Shown: positions 9,817-17,553, counted from the stretch's first letter. The stretch: DNA of 42,528 nucleotides from Candidatus Marsarchaeota G2 archaeon ECH_B_1 (GCA_003019535.1 NEXG01000020.1:1-42528), one strand, 5' to 3'. Numbers and translations are program-made. The notes: generated by a model not told the origin, from the sequence alone.

Positions 9817-9824
9817 GCTTATAG
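9817..9824 (+). promoter_or_regulatory. TATA box for the heptad coiled-coil gene
   Basis: GCTTATAG is centred about 28 bases before the ATG at 9849, consistent with a leaderless transcript. Confidence 0.4.
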
Positions 9825-9848
9825 TGTTGGGGGCGTCTTCTAGTTGTT

Positions 9849-10292
9849 ATGGCTAAGGCTGCTAAGGAGGCTTTGAAGAGGCTCACGGAGCCCGAGCTGC
9901 GCCGCATAGTCAGGGAGGAGCTCGACTACCTACGCAGGGAGTTCGACGCGAGGTTCGACGGCTTAGAAGCCAAGATCGACGCCACAAACCAGCGTATAGA
10001 CTCCTCGGAGAAGGCTTTAAGCCAGCGTATAGACGCCACGAACCAGCGTATAGATGCTACTAATCAGCGTATAGATACCACTAACCAGCGAATAGATAGT
10101 TTGGAGAAGAGTGTGAATCAGAGGATTGACGCCGTGGAGAAGAGTGTGATTCAGAGGCTGGATGATTTGAGGGAGCAGGTGGTCTTCCTCCAGCAACTCT
10201 TGATTCAGGCGCTCGACATCAGGCCTAAGCAGCCGGCTCAACCCCAGCCCCGGGAGCAGGGGGGATCCGGCTCCGGCGCCTCGCCACCATGA
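9849..10292 (+). CDS. Heptad-repeat coiled-coil protein
   Basis: 147 residues, almost all coiled coil. An N-terminal helical part (LTEPELRRIVREELDYLRREFDARF) is followed by about ten heptads of the type NQRIDAT, SLEKSVN and AVEKSVI between residues 40 and 105. A leucine-rich helix (VVFLQQLLIQALDI) and a Pro/Gln/Gly/Ser tail close the protein. The repeats are near-identical at DNA level, suggesting recent expansion by unit duplication. Similar crenarchaeal proteins of unknown role exist, some fused to DUF3782-type nucleases, but no nuclease domain is present here. It is likely an oligomerising scaffold. Composition is well biased and the promoter spacing is good, so I am confident it is expressed. 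Confidence 0.75.
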   Translation: MAKAAKEALKRLTEPELRRIVREELDYLRREFDARFDGLEAKIDATNQRIDSSEKALSQRIDATNQRIDATNQRIDTTNQRIDSLEKSVNQRIDAVEKSVIQRLDDLREQVVFLQQLLIQALDIRPKQPAQPQPREQGGSGSGASPP

Positions 10293-10435
10293 CCTGAACT
10301 AACTTTGGATCCGGGATCCACGTGGGGGTGCCCCTGCCTAGTTCTGGGTTTATGTGTGGGGTAAAAAAGGGGTTTTTTGGGTGTTGGCCGCCCCTGTCTA
10401 GATAAGCATTCACGCGAATCACCTCTAAGTGGTGT

Positions 10436-10830
10436 ATCGGTGCACGAATAGTCCCAAGAAGTCTAGGATGGGTGTGAAGGGTGTTCTCCTAACGGTTTGT
10501 GTTGTTGTGGAAAACCCTTGTCCCATCCTTGAGGCAGCCCTGAAGCGCTTCACGGAGCTTCGCAGCCCGAAGTTCTGGTGAATATGGTTTCTGAATCAGC
10601 CCCCGCGGGTCACTGCTTCACGATACCAGAATTATCGCTCGGTGTGTGAGGACAACAGGGTCACCTGCACAGACACCTCTTTCTCAGCCTGCGTAGAAAC
10701 CTTAGTGCGTTCGGGGCTGTGCGTCCGTGTGAGTGGGACACCGAACCAGACGGGTTTTCTTATCTCAGCGTTCACCCCAACCCACACGTGGAGTGGTTGG
10801 CCGCCGCCAGCACGATCATCCCGAGGTCGA
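10436..10830 (-). pseudogene. Decayed DDE transposase (IS6/IS240-like), copy 1
   Basis: On the minus strand the 10700-10810 part reads GQPLHVWVGVNAEIRKPVWFGV, matching the first catalytic-Asp region of archaeal IS6/IS240-like transposases. At 10500-10590 FGLRSSVKRFRA and, one frame over, LKDGTRVFHNNTNR match the C-terminal catalytic-Glu region. Frameshifts and deletions separate the pieces. The same two segments occur at 12.6-13.0 kb and 33.6-33.8 kb. The element is inactive. Confidence 0.6.
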
Positions 10831-10844
10831 ATGTCACGTGGCTC

Positions 10845-10991
10845 ATGGGTTTGAGCGGGGCGTCCGCCGCAGTCGAAATACTCATCCTCAGCTACCAGCA
10901 TATAGCGGCACTCCTCATAGTAATCGTCGTACCAACAATCCTATGGGTCGCGTTCATCGCCGCCGCCAAGCGTCAGCCTAGGCACGGATAG
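10845..10991 (+). CDS. Possible small membrane protein, perhaps a truncated remnant
   Basis: The frame from ATG 10845 gives 48 residues: a short N-terminus, then hydrophobic ILILSYQHIAALLIVIVVPTILWVAFIAAA and a basic tail KRQPRHG, the pattern of a single-pass protein with an inside-positive end. The frame extends upstream but there crosses the transposase relic. I read this as the surviving 3' part of a gene or a very small membrane protein. No promoter was found. Confidence 0.3.
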   Translation: MGLSGASAAVEILILSYQHIAALLIVIVVPTILWVAFIAAAKRQPRHG

Positions 10992-11099
10992 CTTTAGGGG
11001 TTTGGGGGGCGGGGGAAGCCCCTATCCATTGGATCCTTTTTCCCTGGAAGTAGGATGGCTAAGTTGAAATTTTATCCGGGGGTTGTATATATCGACGCC

Positions 11100-11110
11100 C
11101 TTTAAGTATA
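11100..11110 (+). promoter_or_regulatory. TATA box for the TAG-interrupted small Cys gene
   Basis: CTTTAAGTATA is centred about 25 bases before the ATG at 11129, matching leaderless spacing. Confidence 0.45.
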
Positions 11111-11128
11111 GGTGTTCTAGTTGTGGTT

Positions 11129-11275
11129 ATGGGTGGGTCTCTTGAGCATGGGGATGAGGGGGTGTGGCTCAACTGTTATGAAACAGCGGGGGAAGTGGGT
11201 GTGGTGAGTGACGCGAAGGTGTACGTGTAGAGGAGGAATGTGGAGGTTAAGTGTGCGGTGTGCGATGTGGAGTGA
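11129..11275 (+). pseudogene. Small Cys-rich (zinc-type) protein with in-frame TAG
   Basis: ATG 11129 lies about 25 bases after a good TATA box. The frame gives 33 residues (MGGSLEHGDEGVWLNCYETA...), then TAG at 11228-11230, then RRNVEVKCAVCDVE and TGA. The Cys in the first half and the CxxC in the second would together make a small metal-binding finger, so both halves appear to belong to one protein. I do not recognise the family. It could be a decayed gene, a TAG readthrough, or chance. The gap to the next gene (11276-11405) shows nothing else. Confidence 0.35.
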
Positions 11276-11405
11276 CGCCTTATCCATGCAGGATGGCTTT
11301 TGGTTGTCCTTCGTGGCTTTTCAGTAAGCGGGGTCTTGTGCGTGGTATGAGGGTGCTGGGGTGTCGAGTGCAGTCTCGGGGTGTACCCATCGTAGTGGTG
11401 GGGGC

Positions 11406-12455
11406 TTAGAGGTGTGTGAGGATTCCGCGTCGTAGTATAGGGTCCGTGAGCGTGTATTTACCCTCATCTTTTCTGATGAAGCCAGAGTCTTTGAGGTTTC
11501 TGAGCAAGTTCGAGAGGGTGCTGTCGGTGATCTTCCCTAGCCTTGCCTCAATCCCTGTTTTTAGTTCGGTCCAAGTAGCGGAGCCTAGTGTCGCGGTTAT
11601 TTTTAGGGCTTCGCTGTACCTTGGCTCCCCGGCGCCGTAGAGCTTGAGTGCTTTTTTGAGCTCGTCCACAGCGAGGATAGATGCCTTTTCATATATCTTC
11701 TCATGGCTCAGGCCTCCCGTGGCCAGCGAATAGCCGAAGTAGGTGAGCCAGCCAATGACGCCGTCCAGGTTTTCGAGGGCGTCCTCTATAACCCTCTCAT
11801 CTACCACCATATTCTCCTGTTCGAGGCCGAGTATAAGAAACTCTTTTGCCTTGTCTCTCGAGAGTGGGTTCAGCCTTACCTCGCTGTAGGTTCTTCCGTA
11901 AAGGGGGGCTTCTGGGTCTTCAAGTCTTAGGAACCTATAGAGGAGACCTACCTCAGACCCTGATATGATTAGCTTTACGTCTGTGGTATCGAAGATGTAG
12001 GCTAGCAGTGAGTCGAACCTGTAGGCCGACATCCTGAGCGTCTGAGCCTCATCTATGACGAGCACGCTTCCTTCAAGGGCCTTCAGAGTCCTCAGTATGC
12101 TCTCCTCACCCTTCCTGCCGACTTTCAGCCCGAAGCCTCCAAGCTGAACCTCAGCGGACTTCAGGCTTCGTAGTAGCCTGATTCCCCAGCTGTTCTTTGT
12201 GAGCTCCTCTTCTAGGAGCGCTCTGAAGGAGTTGAGTGAAACTACACTAGGAAGAAGCCTGCAGTTCAGATAAACATACTTTTTTCTGCTCTCATTCATG
12301 TAAGTCATGATGAGTGAGGTCTTTCCGTATCTCCTCAGACCTGTTACTACCACCATCTTGCCTTTTTTTAAGGCCCTATCAAGCGCGCTCCATTCGTATT
12401 CCATGTCGAAGAAATCCTCTTTTCTCTTTTTTGGCTCTGGGCTAAAATAGTTCAT
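11406..12455 (-). CDS. Archaeal AAA ATPase (PF01637-like, winged-helix C-terminus)
   Basis: 349 residues. GLRRYGKTS at 39-47 is the Walker A and SVLVIDEAQT near 130 the Walker B. LIISGSEVGLLYRFL with a following Arg fits sensor regions of the archaeal STAND-type ATPase family that is greatly expanded in Sulfolobales and relatives. The last 90 residues (YSEALKITATLGSATWTELKTGIEARLG...LSNLLRNLKDSGFIRKDEGKYTLTDPILRRGI) form a winged-helix DNA- or protein-binding domain. The biological role of this family is largely unknown. The start is fixed by a G6 Shine-Dalgarno that is part of a duplicated 17-bp repeat. It stands alone. Confidence 0.85.
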   Translation of the reverse strand: MNYFSPEPKKRKEDFFDMEYEWSALDRALKKGKMVVVTGLRRYGKTSLIMTYMNESRKKYVYLNCRLLPSVVSLNSFRALLEEELTKNSWGIRLLRSLKSAEVQLGGFGLKVGRKGEESILRTLKALEGSVLVIDEAQTLRMSAYRFDSLLAYIFDTTDVKLIISGSEVGLLYRFLRLEDPEAPLYGRTYSEVRLNPLSRDKAKEFLILGLEQENMVVDERVIEDALENLDGVIGWLTYFGYSLATGGLSHEKIYEKASILAVDELKKALKLYGAGEPRYSEALKITATLGSATWTELKTGIEARLGKITDSTLSNLLRNLKDSGFIRKDEGKYTLTDPILRRGILTHL

Positions 12456-12489
12456 AACTATCCCCCCATAGTAACTATCCCCCCATAGT
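12456..12489 (-). promoter_or_regulatory. Tandem 17-bp repeat with internal dyad at the AAA ATPase start
   Basis: Two perfect copies of AACTATCCCCCCATAGT (plus strand) lie back to back and end directly at the ATPase start codon. Each copy has inverted arms ACTAT/ATAGT around a C6 core. On the mRNA strand each core is GGGGGGA, and the copy next to the gene is correctly spaced to act as its Shine-Dalgarno. The site could be an operator, an RNA hairpin that masks the ribosome site, or both. Confidence 0.6.
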
Positions 12490-12539
12490 TAATAACCTTT
12501 GTCTCTGTGTGCTACGCTACCAGCGTTCTAAGATGACAC

Positions 12540-13040
12540 GTTCCCAGCGTTTTCCCCGCACACAACAAGTATTTGGTTTGTCATTCCAGACTTTTAAGTT
12601 AATCTTTGGGTCAATATTCCTAACATAGCGGGGTTGGAGCAACCTGAGTTTTGTGTTGTTCGTATGAGACACCGAACGGGATGGGTTTTTTGTGCATAGC
12701 GTCAGCCCCAACCCACGCGTACAGTGGTTGACCGCTACACTTCACCACGGGCTCGTCTACTGTAGTTGTTGAATACTCACGTGGCTTCGGCTCAAAGCTG
12801 AGTTTCCCACAACCATCTTCGCCCAATCCTCTACATTCGACTTTGAAAAAGGTTCTGAAAGTAGACTAAAGAAGCACGGGGTTTTCCTTCGGAGAGGCTT
12901 AAACCAAAGGCGTCAAGAACAACAGCTAAAACCTTGAGCTCAAACCCTTTTTTGTTTCTTATAAAATTTAAATTTCTAAAGAATGCAAAGATATCTGTGG
13001 TGGTCTCCACGGGTTGTCGCATAACTCGATTCCGTGGCGC
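12540..13040 (-). pseudogene. Decayed DDE transposase (IS6/IS240-like), copy 2
   Basis: Minus-strand pieces read, in order, FELKVLAVVLDAFGLSLSEG (N-terminal helix-turn-helix region), then after a stop and frame change EPKPREYSTTTVDEPVVKCS and GQPLYAWVGADAMHKKPIPFGV (first catalytic Asp). Sequence towards 12540 has lost similarity. It shares the GQPL(Y/H)xWVG segment with copy 1 at about 10.75 kb. No full terminal repeats were found, so it is long dead. Confidence 0.6.
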
Positions 13041-13053
13041 CAACCACCTAAGC

Positions 13054-13257
13054 TTATCTCGACGGTATTGAGTAGGCAGCCATTACCACGCCGAATATCA
13101 GGCCCGCCCAAGCCGCCAACGCTAGGTCGCCGCTCGCCGTGCTCACATCCCTTATCTGGACGGATGTGAGCACCACTGCAGCTATGGCTGCCACGACAAC
13201 TATGACCACCACCAAGCCCACGACTAGGGCCCTACTTACACCTTTTTTCGGGTTCAT
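13054..13257 (-). CDS. Small two-helix membrane protein with class III signal-like N-terminus
   Basis: 67 residues. MNPKKGVSRALVVGLVVVIV has the (K/R)G before a long hydrophobic helix that PibD-type peptidases cleave in archaeal pilins and some ABC substrate-binding proteins. A second helix (ALAAWAGLIFGVVMAAYSI) follows a short polar loop. It could be a minor pilin-like protein or the truncated N-terminus of a longer exported protein. It lies between a transposase relic and vapBC, with no partner genes. Confidence 0.5.
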   Translation of the reverse strand: MNPKKGVSRALVVGLVVVIVVVAAIAAVVLTSVQIRDVSTASGDLALAAWAGLIFGVVMAAYSIPSR

Positions 13258-13306
13258 TGTTCTGTAACATATACAACTTATCTGGACAGGCCCTATTAGA
13301 CATCAC

Positions 13307-13334
13307 AATTTTTATATGTATGTATGCATACATA
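13307..13334 (+). promoter_or_regulatory. vapBC promoter with palindromic operator
   Basis: A TATA box (AATTTTTATATG, about 13307-13318) is directly followed by a perfect 16-bp palindrome TATGTATGCATACATA at 13319-13334. The palindrome covers the region between the TATA box and the expected transcription start (near 13339). Binding there would block transcription, as expected for VapB autoregulation. Confidence 0.6.
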
Positions 13335-13348
13335 TTCATCGATTTTCT

Positions 13349-13579
13349 ATGGTTAGGGTGATTTCGATTTCGGATGACGTGTACGAGAAGCTCGTGCGTA
13401 TAAAGGGTGATAAGTCGTTCTCTGAGGTGTTAAGAGAGCTGCTCAGAGGACAAGGAAAAAAGTATGAAGATAAGAACGCGTTAGACGAGATCTTCGGTGT
13501 TTTGTCGCATGAAGAGGCTGTTGAATTGGAGCGGGAAATAAATTTGAGGAGGAAGGTGCCGCCGAGGAGTATTCGATGA
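13349..13579 (+). CDS. vapB: VapB-type antitoxin (DUF217-like)
   Basis: 76 residues from ATG 13349. VRVISISDDVYEKLVRIKGDKSFSEVLRELL is the characteristic N-terminus of archaeal VapB antitoxins of the DUF217/PF02697 group, a DNA-binding and dimerisation module. The C-terminal part (VELEREINLRRKVPPRS) would wrap around and block the toxin. The gene overlaps the toxin start by four bases (ATGA), a typical translational coupling. The ATG at 13349 is preferred because the upstream 11 codons lie over the promoter palindrome. Confidence 0.85.
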   Translation: MVRVISISDDVYEKLVRIKGDKSFSEVLRELLRGQGKKYEDKNALDEIFGVLSHEEAVELEREINLRRKVPPRSIR

Positions 13580-13944
13580 CCATTCTGGATTCAAACGTGA
13601 TACTAAGGATAATGCGTGGGGAAAAAGAGGTCAAACGATTTGTAGAGAATCACTCAGATACCATAGGCACAACGATCTTTAATGTATACGAGCTATTGAG
13701 GGGGAGAGGGGTGATCCTTGACTACTTTAAAGGTTTTGAAATCTACGGTTTCTCGGAATCCGAAGCTCGGGTGGCGGCTGAGATTTACCGAAAACTCAAA
13801 AGTAGCGGTAAAATGAAGGGTGAGATCGATATACTGATCGCCTCGATTGTAAAGGCGAATGGTGAAACGATTATAACCATCGATAAGGATTTTATCGAAA
13901 TAGGTAAAATTGTCCAAATCGATGTGTTGACGCCTTCATCCTAG
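13576..13944 (+). CDS. vapC: VapC toxin, PIN-domain ribonuclease
   Basis: 122 residues with PIN-domain acidic residues in place: ILDSN (Asp5), FNVYELLRG (Glu39), GEIDILIASIVKAN and ITIDKDF towards the C-terminus. PIN toxins cut RNA, often tRNA or rRNA, in a Mg-dependent way and are held inactive by the paired antitoxin. It overlaps vapB by four bases in one operon. Length is normal and no lesion is seen. Confidence 0.88.
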   Translation: MTILDSNVILRIMRGEKEVKRFVENHSDTIGTTIFNVYELLRGRGVILDYFKGFEIYGFSESEARVAAEIYRKLKSSGKMKGEIDILIASIVKANGETIITIDKDFIEIGKIVQIDVLTPSS

Positions 13945-14094
13945 GTTCGCAGATTGTTCGATTTCTGGATTTCTAACCCCTAGTGTTTCTTACCAAATTA
14001 CGTGTTGGTAGGGTGCTATGCAAGGTTAAAAACCATCCATAAGCCTTGATCCAGTTATTATCGTATGGGGTGGCGAAAAGAGCCACACGCTTCT

Positions 14095-15551
14095 AGGGTT
14101 TCACTCTACGTAGGCGTACGTAGGTACGCATCAGCATACCTATCATACGCATAGTAGAGCTTGGGCTTCAGCGCATCATATAGCCCCCTCACGAGTTCAT
14201 CGGGAGTCTTCCGCTCCGCCCCTGTCAGGACGCACCCACCCAAGAGAGAAGGTAGAACCACCGTGTCCCACCACTCCCTCTGGGAAGCGCCCTCCATCTT
14301 CAGTTGTACACGCTTCTTTCCACCAACCCGCTTTACAGTGTAGCCGAACCTGAGGCGCATGTAGAGGTTTATGGCGGCGTTTAGCTGCCTGTCTATTCGG
14401 AGCCCGCACCCACCACACACGAAGACGTCTACCCCATTCAGGTCTCTGTTGTGCCACCCACACCTGGAGCAGTAGGAGGATGAGCCGTAGGGGTCGAGCT
14501 CCTTCACCCCGGCTTCACCCATCCTCCCTTCTAGGATTTTTGCGATACCCCGCCAGTCACTCCTCGAGATCCTGCGGTTCCAGATACGCGAGCGTGTGTG
14601 CATGCCCTGCTTTTTGAGCTCTTCGAGGCCCACTACACCTGCAACAGACTGGATTACACGCGCGATTTCGAGCTGGTGTTTTCTCGCACGGTTCCTCTCC
14701 CTGTTCGAGTACTTTGAAAGAACCCTTTTTGCTTTTTTCGAGCGTGAAGCCTTCCTCTGCACACTACGCCTCTTCTCGAAGGATGAGATGTGCACCGATG
14801 CCAGCTTCTTAGTGTCTATCCTCACCCAACCTGTTTCAGGTGAGTAGCCATCTAGGGAGAGGAGGTTGAAGTCCCACGCCACACTGGGGTTGCCGCCTTG
14901 GTTCCCATCCCCGTAGTGCACTGGGAGGTGCACCTTTTCGGGTGTGATTATGGGTTCACCCAGCCCAGCCGAGGACACCTCCCCAGGTAGAGAAAAGTAC
15001 CTCTTCGAGAGCTCGAGGTACACGTACTCATCTGGTTTAATGGTTACCCTGAGTTTTTCACCCTCAAGCTTTATGAGTGTCTGCTTGGCTCTGGCGAAGA
15101 GTCTTTTGGCGGTGGGTCTTCTCCTCTTTCTTTCTCCTTTAACATAGTTTTTTCTCCAAGTCTTAAATATTGAGTAGGCTGTCTTTATGACTGAGTCAAC
15201 CCAGTGGGCTGCGTAGGGCCACTCTTGGAGTAGGCTGTCCCTGAGCTCCTTCTTATACTCCCCGCTGTGGATGTCCACCTTGTACTTGGGTAGGAGCCTC
15301 CACTGCTTCTTTCCTGGTAGCTTCCTTTTTTTCCACTCTATATGGCTCCAGAGTTCTTCGAGTATTCGGTTGACCACGTCCCTGTGCGCTAGAAGCAGTG
15401 GTAAGAGCTCATCCCCGCATTCATGCTCTAGCGAATAGCTTCTCAGCACACTGAACACCCTGTGACCCTTTATGAGCGCACACCCGCTCACACACAGATA
15501 TATTTCATAAACCGATATAAACCCTTATAATCTGAAACTGCTGACATCGGC
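14095..15551 (-). mobile_element. IS200/IS605-type tnpB element (no tnpA)
   Basis: Its borders were found by comparison with a shortened copy at 27575-27896. The right end starts at AGGGTTTCACTCTACGTAGG. The left end finishes at GAAACTGCTGACATCGGC. The element carries only tnpB. No TnpA (Y1 transposase) gene is present in the window, so movement would need one elsewhere. Confidence 0.65.
14106..15491 (-). CDS. tnpB: TnpB, RNA-guided nuclease of IS200/IS605 family
   Basis: 461 residues, intact. RuvC-like catalytic residues are visible: Asp207 in VAWDFNLLSLDGY, Glu290 in VVGLEELKKQ and Asp367 in RIDRQLNAAINL. The zinc ribbon CSRCGWHNRD...CGGCGLR (Cys341, 344, 359, 362) lies between the last two. 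TnpB proteins are guided by an RNA from the element's right end and cut DNA at the donor site. The protein is longer than the usual 350-420 residues owing to about 90 residues after the last Asp, ending in YDALKPKLYYAYDRYADAYL. That coding stretch covers the right-end region where the guide RNA usually originates. Confidence 0.9.
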   Translation of the reverse strand: MSGCALIKGHRVFSVLRSYSLEHECGDELLPLLLAHRDVVNRILEELWSHIEWKKRKLPGKKQWRLLPKYKVDIHSGEYKKELRDSLLQEWPYAAHWVDSVIKTAYSIFKTWRKNYVKGERKRRRPTAKRLFARAKQTLIKLEGEKLRVTIKPDEYVYLELSKRYFSLPGEVSSAGLGEPIITPEKVHLPVHYGDGNQGGNPSVAWDFNLLSLDGYSPETGWVRIDTKKLASVHISSFEKRRSVQRKASRSKKAKRVLSKYSNRERNRARKHQLEIARVIQSVAGVVGLEELKKQGMHTRSRIWNRRISRSDWRGIAKILEGRMGEAGVKELDPYGSSSYCSRCGWHNRDLNGVDVFVCGGCGLRIDRQLNAAINLYMRLRFGYTVKRVGGKKRVQLKMEGASQREWWDTVVLPSLLGGCVLTGAERKTPDELVRGLYDALKPKLYYAYDRYADAYLRTPT

Positions 15552-15897
15552 GTGGTGCTATTGAATCCATAAAACTCGCGAACCCCCACACAGACAGGAG
15601 TCAGGGATAGTGGGTCAGTCAAACTCAAAACAACCGACGAGGTGGGCGCCCACACACTCGATGGAGAGCTCATACGAACACACGGGTGGTGGAGTGGATC
15701 TATACCAGCCAGCCTGCCTGCGAGCTATATACCATTCAACAGGTGAGCTAGTAAAACGGGAACCTGCTTGCTTAGTGGGGACGGTTGAGGTTAGCCCTGC
15801 TAGGTTGACAACTAGGTGTAGATAACTCGTACTATCCTGCGCGGGGTTGTCAAAGCTTAAACCCCCCCTACGCCAACAGTTGGTGTGGGGGTACCCT
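15552..15897. other. Gene-free region
   Basis: A short open plus frame at about 15610-15825 has no recognisable domain or promoter. No tRNA-like T-arm was found. Probably non-coding. Confidence 0.3.
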
Positions 15898-16088
15898 ATG
15901 AGCCTCTTTTACACTAGACCTAAGGAGGATAGGAGCCTTCTCTTTGATAGAGAAAGGGAACTAGAAGAAATAGAGCGCATGCTCGATTCTGGCTTATCGC
16001 TTATCTTGATAGGACCCCAAGGGTGGGCAAAACTTCTTTAACGAAGGTGATCACTAGTATTAAATGTCGACTGTGGAAATGGTGTTAA
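15898..16088 (+). pseudogene. 5' fragment of an AAA ATPase with a frameshift inside Walker A
   Basis: ATG 15898 begins LFYTRPKEDRSLLFDRERE followed by SLILIGPQG, the N-terminus and start of the P-loop of archaeal AAA ATPases. The expected GVGKTSLTKVITS is present but one frame over, so a single base is missing at about 16021. The second frame stops at 16086-16088. Sequence to about 16560 may be further decayed ATPase (a plus frame there gives ELIELMRRLQEEILYTDWGD), but stops are frequent. Confidence 0.65.
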
Positions 16089-16858
16089 ACTACAAGTCAT
16101 TAACCCAGATTCGCACCAAAAACTCAGATCATCAATTTGATGACATTATATAATGCTACCTTGAGATAAGGGTGGGGATCCGTCAAAGATCTTTATTTGA
16201 CTGTAAGGAAATCGTAATCAGTTTAAAAGTTGGGAATGCCATCCTCCCCTGCTGTATGAATCCTGACAACTTCTCTGAATTCTAAACACTCAAACTGCGG
16301 AGAATCGCTTTGAGTTTTTCGCTACTCACCGGCGTGACAGGCGATTCTATATCATAAAACTTAATAATATTGTAATGTTATATAAAACTACGACGACAAC
16401 AATACAGATAAAGGAAGAAACGAAGTAGAGGCTGAATTCAATGAAACTACATCCGATTCTTGTATATTGCTAAAGAACTAATAGAGCTGATGAGACGCTT
16501 ACAGGAAGAGATTTTATACACCGATTGGGGTGACGCACGTAAGTCATTATCCGCATCATTTACATAAGAAGGGGTTAAGGGGCGTAAAGCCTCGCCCAAG
16601 CGGGATGGATTGTCCCCTTATCTTTAAATACTTAAATTCTGTGGTGATTCTAATGACGCCTAGCTCGATTGAGCGCTCAATGTGACTATGGGAGGGGCAT
16701 TTAGAATTTCTCTTTAAGTAGATTGGATGATAGTTCCCTCCTCTTTAAGTGGGGGTCTTTCTGAGCCACCCGACAAGAGAGATGTAACCCCGAATCGATG
16801 TATGATGAGCGCTCTGGAAGGAAACCCTTGAGAGGCGGGGACGAAGTCAGGTATTGGT
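16089..16858. other. Gene-free, probably decayed region
   Basis: No intact gene. The first 470 bases may be the remains of the AAA ATPase that starts at 15898. A segment at about 16575-16615 (GGGGCGTAAAGCCTCGCCC) resembles an IS605-type end. Nothing else was recognised. Confidence 0.3.
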
Positions 16859-16917
16859 GGTGTCTGGATATTTTTCACATTCAGATACCACACATGCCAC
16901 CGATTAATCTGGACACC
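16859..16917. repeat. About 60-bp element with GGTGTC(T/C)GGAT terminal inverted repeats, copy A
   Basis: Begins GGTGTCTGGAT and ends ATCTGGACACC, an 11-bp inverted repeat with one mismatch. Two further elements with 63-bp spacing and the same termini lie at 20874-20936 and 27032-27094. The interiors are unrelated in sequence. Confidence 0.55.
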
Positions 16918-16950
16918 ACCTGTATTGACTAAGCGTTTATATTTGCTTAT

Positions 16951-17550
16951 GTGTATATTAACTTTGGTGTGGTTGGGTTGCAGTCGGCGTATGTGAGATA
17001 CTACGAATTGCTTTACCCTCGGCGCATTTTGCTTGAAGACGGTACGGAAGTGGTCATATCTGAGGAAGAGCAGAAACAGGAAGACACGCTAGTCGCGTAT
17101 GTTCCTAGAAAAAATGAGTTTAAAGATTTCCTTATAACTCAAGGTTTTAATGTTCAACCTTTTAGCACGCCAATGGGTGTAGAATTCTCCTTATCTAAGA
17201 TAGTGGCGCAACCATGGGAGCACCATATCAAAATCTTCAAGGATGGTTCCATTCGCTCGTACGTCGAAATATCACGTGAGTATTTACAGCACCTTTCCTT
17301 GAATGTGTATGTGCATTCGCCCGTAGTGTACGAGACGCTTGAGTACGTGTTGGCCTTTATGGGTAAAGCACACCTCAAGCACAATTCCAGTGATAAGTGG
17401 GTTTCCCACGTGCTTGAGGACTACTGGGTAAGACTCGAAGCACCAGACCAGCTTACCAGCTGGCGCCCACTCATAACACTTGGTTTAGCGCTTGGCGCCG
17501 TGGGCATCCTAGCCTACTTGTTGGGTAAACTCAGCAAACCAGAAGTGTAG
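16951..17550 (+). CDS. Unrecognised protein with C-terminal membrane anchor, operon partner of the aspartic protease
   Basis: 199 residues from GTG 16951; in-frame GTG 16969 or TTG 16978 are also possible, since a TATA box at about 16934-16943 would place transcription near 16966. The bulk is soluble and mixed alpha/beta, rich in aromatic residues (AYVRYYELLYPRR, KDGSIRSYVEISREYLQHL). A single helix near the end (PLITLGLALGAVGILAYLLG) with a short basic tail makes it tail-anchored. I do not recognise the family. The stop is three bases before the start of the DTGF protease, so the two are surely co-transcribed and may be substrate and enzyme, or a complex at the membrane. Confidence 0.65.
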   Translation: MYINFGVVGLQSAYVRYYELLYPRRILLEDGTEVVISEEEQKQEDTLVAYVPRKNEFKDFLITQGFNVQPFSTPMGVEFSLSKIVAQPWEHHIKIFKDGSIRSYVEISREYLQHLSLNVYVHSPVVYETLEYVLAFMGKAHLKHNSSDKWVSHVLEDYWVRLEAPDQLTSWRPLITLGLALGAVGILAYLLGKLSKPEV

Positions 17551-17553
17551 ACG

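Noticed and set aside
11228-11230. TAG read as pyrrolysine
   Set aside because: Two in-frame TAG sites exist (11228, 22687), but in-frame TAA and TGA are just as common here. No pyl genes or methylamine methyltransferases are seen. Decay or error is simpler.
15610-15825. Plus frame of 71 codons next to the tnpB left end
   Set aside because: No domain, no promoter at the right distance, no repeat elsewhere. It could be decayed sequence, but nothing supports a gene.
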